Below, piece after piece: positions 60,060 through 64,000 of a DNA stretch of 64,000 bases. The notes beneath the pieces are model-generated. The model was not told the DNA's origin, did no database searches, and saw nothing but the letters and a program-made list of their open reading frames with translations. Within the stretch, counting starts at the first letter, position 1, and every line of letters begins with the position of its first letter. The stretch spans positions 1 to 64,000 of the forward strand of contig JAVXUO010002618.1 of NCBI GenBank assembly GCA_033065855.1. The letters are read 5' to 3'. The translations under genes and the position numbers were made by a program. This DNA is from Escallonia rubra. Its lineage: Eukaryota; Streptophyta; Magnoliopsida; Escalloniales; Escalloniaceae.

Positions 60060-61010
60060 AATTAACTTAATTTAATTAGATTTGATTGCATTGTAAACCT
60101 TGACCTTGGCTAAAACCCTACTTTTATATTTAGGCACCAAAAATCACAAGGTTCGCCATATTGCAATTGAATTATTTCACTAACAGGAGTCAACGGTATC
60201 GTTAGTGTTTAAGGGCAACCCATCTTTTCTAATCCCCTATGGCCAACCCTTCTTCTTCCACCTCCACGACCACTTACTTTTTCAAATCCAGCCTCTTCTC
60301 CTCCAGCCACCACATCTTCCCCCTATGACCACCCCTGCCATTCCCACCACTATCAACGGTCAATTCTCAATGCCCAACGCAAGGCCACCTACACATCACC
60401 GACTGTAGCTTAGCAACCCCTATATTTCTAAATCGCTTCCTTAATTTAACATACCCAAATTACATTTAGAACTAAAATCTGAACTAAACCAACTAATACA
60501 GAAGCATCACCAGTGCCATGATGTGCCACCTTGAGCAACACCACCTTTGATGCGACGGTAGGTTTGAAGGTTGGTAGGCATGGCAATGGGTTTACGATTT
60601 AGTGGTCACCATGCTAAGTCAGTGAGTTCATTGGCATTGTTCCTGGAAGGGCAGCAAGGGAGAGGCAAGCAGCGAACGTGGGTCGCAGTGCATGGTGGGT
60701 AAAGAGGAGAAAGAGAAAGGAAAAGAAGGAAAAAGAAAAAACAGAGAATGACCATCTTACACTTCCTCCTTCTTCGACCTGATCATCTAAAATTGGTTGA
60801 AAAAGTTAATTGCTGGAATAATATATAAAAGTACTTAAACGGACAAAAATGCCGTTAAAACATATGAAATTATTTGACTCGGTTAGTAAAACCATTCGCT
60901 TGCAATAGATGGCAAACCTTAGGGTTTTGGGTGCGTAATTGAAAATGTTGAGATTTTGGTTGCAACTTCTAGAAGGTCAAGGTTTACAATGAAATTAAGC
61001 TTTTTCTTTA
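60060..61010. mobile_element. Long-TIR element copy 3, both arms
   Basis: The left arm at about 60065-60220 and the right arm at about 60840-61010 are inverted copies of each other, as at 37445-38600. The core is shorter, with less (GA)n. No gene is recognised. Confidence 0.6.
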
Positions 61011-61535
61011 TGTTCCTTGAGTGGTGCATTAGTGACATGTTTGTGGTATTAGTCATGTGTTTGTGGTGGGCCTCCACAACGGCCGAAAGCCGCCAAATTT
61101 CTTACTTTATTTTGATCAACCAATTTAAATGCAACTATACTTGCTCAATCCAACCTAAAACAACCCAACTCAACCTAACTGATTAATTTATTTATTTTTT
61201 TGGGGTAAAGCTTTGTTGGGTGTAAAAATGTATTGGTGTTCTTGGATTTGGTGCAAATCTAACCTATCGCATCCAAGTTGCGACCCTAAATTCTGGACTG
61301 GACTCTAAATTTCATGCACCTCTAAACTTGTTGGGGGTATGCGGTGTGCTCAAGGGCACCTTATCTTGTCATTCGTCCTCGCTGCTCTTTCCTGATCTAT
61401 CAACTTTTAGATATGCCACTTGCCTTTGGAAGCTCTAGCTAACAAGTCCTCATAAAATTGCAAGGTTTCATGCATAATGTGGTTCGGTGTTATAGTGTTT
61501 AATAACTAAGAAACCATAAGGGAGGGAAAAAGAAA

Positions 61536-61542
<7 letters not shown>
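61011..61542. other. Shared intron segment Q' (paralogue 3)
   Basis: Homologous to 38601-39128, ending at a (TA)n tract. Nothing is recognised in it. Confidence 0.6.

Positions 61543-61601
<59 letters not shown>
61543..61601. repeat. (TA)n tract at MULE-2 left flank
   Basis: About 58 bp of TA, homologous in position to 39129-39150 and the tract at 11226-11262. Confidence 0.95.
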
Positions 61602-61603
<2 letters not shown>

Positions 61604-61649
61604 GAGCCGATCCCTGTCTACCGGTGGGAAAAACCTTATTTCTCTACCG

Positions 61650-61770
61650 AACCGCTGCTCTTTGTAGCGATTGCATAAAAAGGAAAAAAAAACCCAACCC
61701 CAACCGCAACAAAATGTTGCGATTGGAATTATTGCACCAAAAGACCAACCGCAACTCTTTGTTGCGGTCC
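61650..61770. repeat. Subterminal dyads of MULE-2
   Basis: Three dyads: CCGCTGCTCTTTGTAGCGAT (imperfect), one with arms ACCGCAACA and TGTTGCGAT, and one with arms ACCGCAACT and GTTGCGGT. They sit where MULE-1 has GCGATTGGCC/GGCCAATCGC dyads, but the arm sequence differs. Confidence 0.8.
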
Positions 61771-61912
61771 CCCCNCCCCCCCCCCCCCCCCCCACCACAC
61801 GTGGTGCCCCCCTTCCCCATGCCCCCCTCCCCCATGGCCCCCCTTCCCCTCCCCGTGATGCCACGTTGTGTCCTCCCCCCCCCAAGTGGTGTCCTTTCCA
61901 CCCCCCCCCCCT
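61771..61912 (-). repeat. C-tract zone of MULE-2
   Basis: C runs of up to about 19, with an N at 61775, broken by CCATG and CACGTGGTG. The counterpart of 10557-10905 seen from the other strand. Assembly length is doubtful. Confidence 0.85.
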
Positions 61913-62219
61913 CACGAATTTTTTTCTGTCTTCTTTCTTCTCTCTCCCTCACTTTTCTCTCTTTATAATACCTTCTCCCCGAACCCTTTCTTCCACACTT
62001 CATCATCTTTGCCAACTGTCTTCATACTCCATATCTCACCTACATAATCTCCACAACAATACAAACTATCGAAATTTTACGCTAGAAGATCGGTGGATTT
62101 TTTTTTAAATATATCAAGTCAAAACAAGTATTTTGAATTTTCTTATAATTCAATGTTAGGTTTATACAAATCAAGGTATTACATTTATAGATTCTAAAAT
62201 AGCGATTTTTTAGGGCGTC

Positions 62220-64000
62220 AAAATTAGGATTTTTCATGAATTTATAAAATATAGCTAGAGCTAGATTTTGCCAAAGTGCAAAAAATAGACACTAGTTATT
62301 TTTAAAAGATCTATATTAGGGAAAGATTTCAGATTTTTCCAAAGACTAGAAAGGGGCTAACTGATATGGGGAACCTTGTAACTTTGCAGTGTAATTTAAA
62401 ATATCAAGCTAGCGCGATTTCGCGCGAAACTTTTATGAGAACCCCATGATGTTGTGAAGTTCCATTTCCCAGGAATTCGGGCCATTCCGAACTCGTTAGC
62501 TATTTTTTTGGCCGAATAGGCTTTTAAGCGCTTGATCCGGACACTGGTTCGGGATTTTTGGGCGAAAAGTCCGTAAAATACTTTTTAGATCAAGAATGAA
62601 TTCGGGAAGCCTAAAATAGCATTTCAAAGCACTTTTGAGATTTTCTGATGCCAGGGGGCATTTTGGTAATTTGCCACCCCGAGAGGGGTATTTTGGTAAT
62701 TTTACGGTGTCAAGTTTTTCAAACGACTTTTTAGTCCAGAAATGTACGTAAAACGCCTGAAAGGTTGTTTTGAAGATGGTTTGGGGCGTTAGGGTGACAA
62801 TGAACCCCCGGGGGCAATTCGGTAATTTGCTGCCCATCGGGGGTATTTTGGTAACTGAATTAACACAACGGGAGGAAATAATTTTTAACACCATGTGTGT
62901 TCCTAGAGTGTAACACTATGTGTGTTTAATGTGAATACGAAACGTAATTGTCGTTAAAGGTGAGAACTTAATTAGACAGTTTTTTCACGAATTTATAAAA
63001 AATAGCTAGAACTAGATTTTGCCAAAGTGCAAAAAAGAGACCCTAGTTATTTTTAAAAGCTATATATCAGGGAAAATTTTCAGATTTTTCCAAAGATTAG
63101 AAAGGGGTTAACTGATACGGGGAACTTTATAACTTTGCAATGTAATTTAAAATATCAAGCTAGCGTGATTTCGCGCCAAACTTTTATGAGAACCCAAGGA
63201 TGTTGGGAAGTTCCATTCCCCAGGAATTCATTCCGAAGTTGTTAGCTATTTTTTTGGCCGAACGGGCTTTTAAGTGCTCTATCCAGACACCGGTTCAGGA
63301 TTTTTGGGTGAAAAGTCCGTAAAATACTTTTTAAATCAAGAATGAATTCAGGAAGCCTAAAATAGCATTTCAAAGCACTTTTGAGATTTTCTGATGCCAG
63401 GGGGCATTTTGGTAATTTGCCACCCCGAGAGGGGTATTTTGGTAATTTTACGGTGTCAAGTTTTTCAAACGACTTTTTAGTCCAGAAATGTACGTAAAAC
63501 ACCTAAAAGGTTGTTTTGAAGCTGGTTTGGGGCGTTCGGGTGACAATGAACACCCGGGGGCAATTCGGTAATTTGCCGCAATTGGGCGTATTTTGGTAAC
63601 TGAACATTGTAACACCACTGGAGGAAATAATTTTTAACACCATGTGTGTTCCTAGGGTGTAACACTATCTGTGTTTAATGCGAATACGAAACGTAATTGT
63701 CGTTGAAGGTGAAAACTTGATTAGACAGTTTTTTCACGAAGTTATAAAAAATAGCTAGAGCTAGATTTTTCCAAAGTAAAAAAAAAGGACCCTAGTTATT
63801 TTTAGAAGATCTATATCAGGGAAAATGTTCAGATTTTTCCAAAGATTGAAAAGAGGTTAACTGATACGGGGAACCTTGTAACTTTGCAGTTTAATTTAAA
63901 ATATCAAGCTAGCGCGATTTCGTGCAAAACTTTTATGAGATCCCAAGGATGTTGGGAAGTTCCTTTCTCCAGGAATTCGGGCCATTCCGAATTCGTTAAC
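62220..64000. repeat. ~752-bp higher-order tandem units of MULE-2
   Basis: GTGTAATTTAAAATATCAAGC-type phrases recur near 62389, 63140 and 63893, a period of about 752 bp. Each unit joins a copy of the unique inner-TIR segment (236-440-like) to one diverged ~310-bp unit and a spacer. This differs from MULE-1, where the 310-bp unit alone was amplified. Confidence 0.85.

Larger units (their letters stand above)
61602..64000 (+). mobile_element. MULE-2, left end of a MULE-1 relative (continues past window)
   Basis: Starts GGGAGCCGATCCCTGTC, then TACCGGTGGGAAAAA. Then come dyads with arms ACCGCAAC/GTTGCGGT (about 61650-61770), the C-tract zone, the unique inner-TIR segment (about 62010-62440), then tandem arrays. 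The order and most inner sequence mirror the right end of MULE-1. No coding region is reached within the window. Confidence 0.88.

Overview
The window is nuclear DNA of a flowering plant, most likely a eudicot; I cannot name the species. Evidence: spliced genes with short GT-AG introns, plant-only families (plant mobile domain, FAR1-type Mutator transposase, ankyrin-PGG protein, S40, PPR and UPBEAT1-like fragments), and dense nested transposons. I recognise no rRNA, tRNA or CRISPR.

Layout. (1) 1-11225: a large Mutator-like element (MULE-1), its left tip outside the window. It holds an uninterrupted FAR1-type transposase gene (+) facing a four-exon gene (-) that fuses a plant mobile domain to a ULP1-type cysteine protease, between inverted arrays of ~310-bp repeats. 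(2) 11263-61601: a tandem array of diverged copies of one host locus, an ankyrin-PGG membrane protein gene on the minus strand, filled with later insertions. A related MULE (MULE-2) begins at 61602.

The host gene is best seen in paralogue 2. A gag-like first exon (44528-44948) can splice in phase, across an ~8.7-kb intron, to six ankyrin-PGG exons (35817-33271). Paralogue 0 shows only a first exon with a doubled gag-like domain (11767-12556); its remainder should lie left of MULE-1. Paralogue 1 (20932-22711) and paralogue 3 (53790-56353) are decayed. The same (TA)n stretch in intron 1 carries a MULE at each of the three loci where it can be seen.

Insertions can be delimited because paralogous segments give empty or comparison sites: an LTR retrotransposon (29822-32845), a solo LTR (47246-48454), a PIF/Harbinger-like element with a Myb-type ORF1 (14377-17737), three hAT elements with 8-bp target duplications, and gene-capturing MULEs carrying pieces of an aldo-keto reductase and a PPR gene (39151-43360), an S40 gene (51043-52780) and an MGCC-type gene (58311-59507). 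The MULE ends share a striking feature: arrays of ~23-bp dyads whose sequence differs between families while the pairing is kept.
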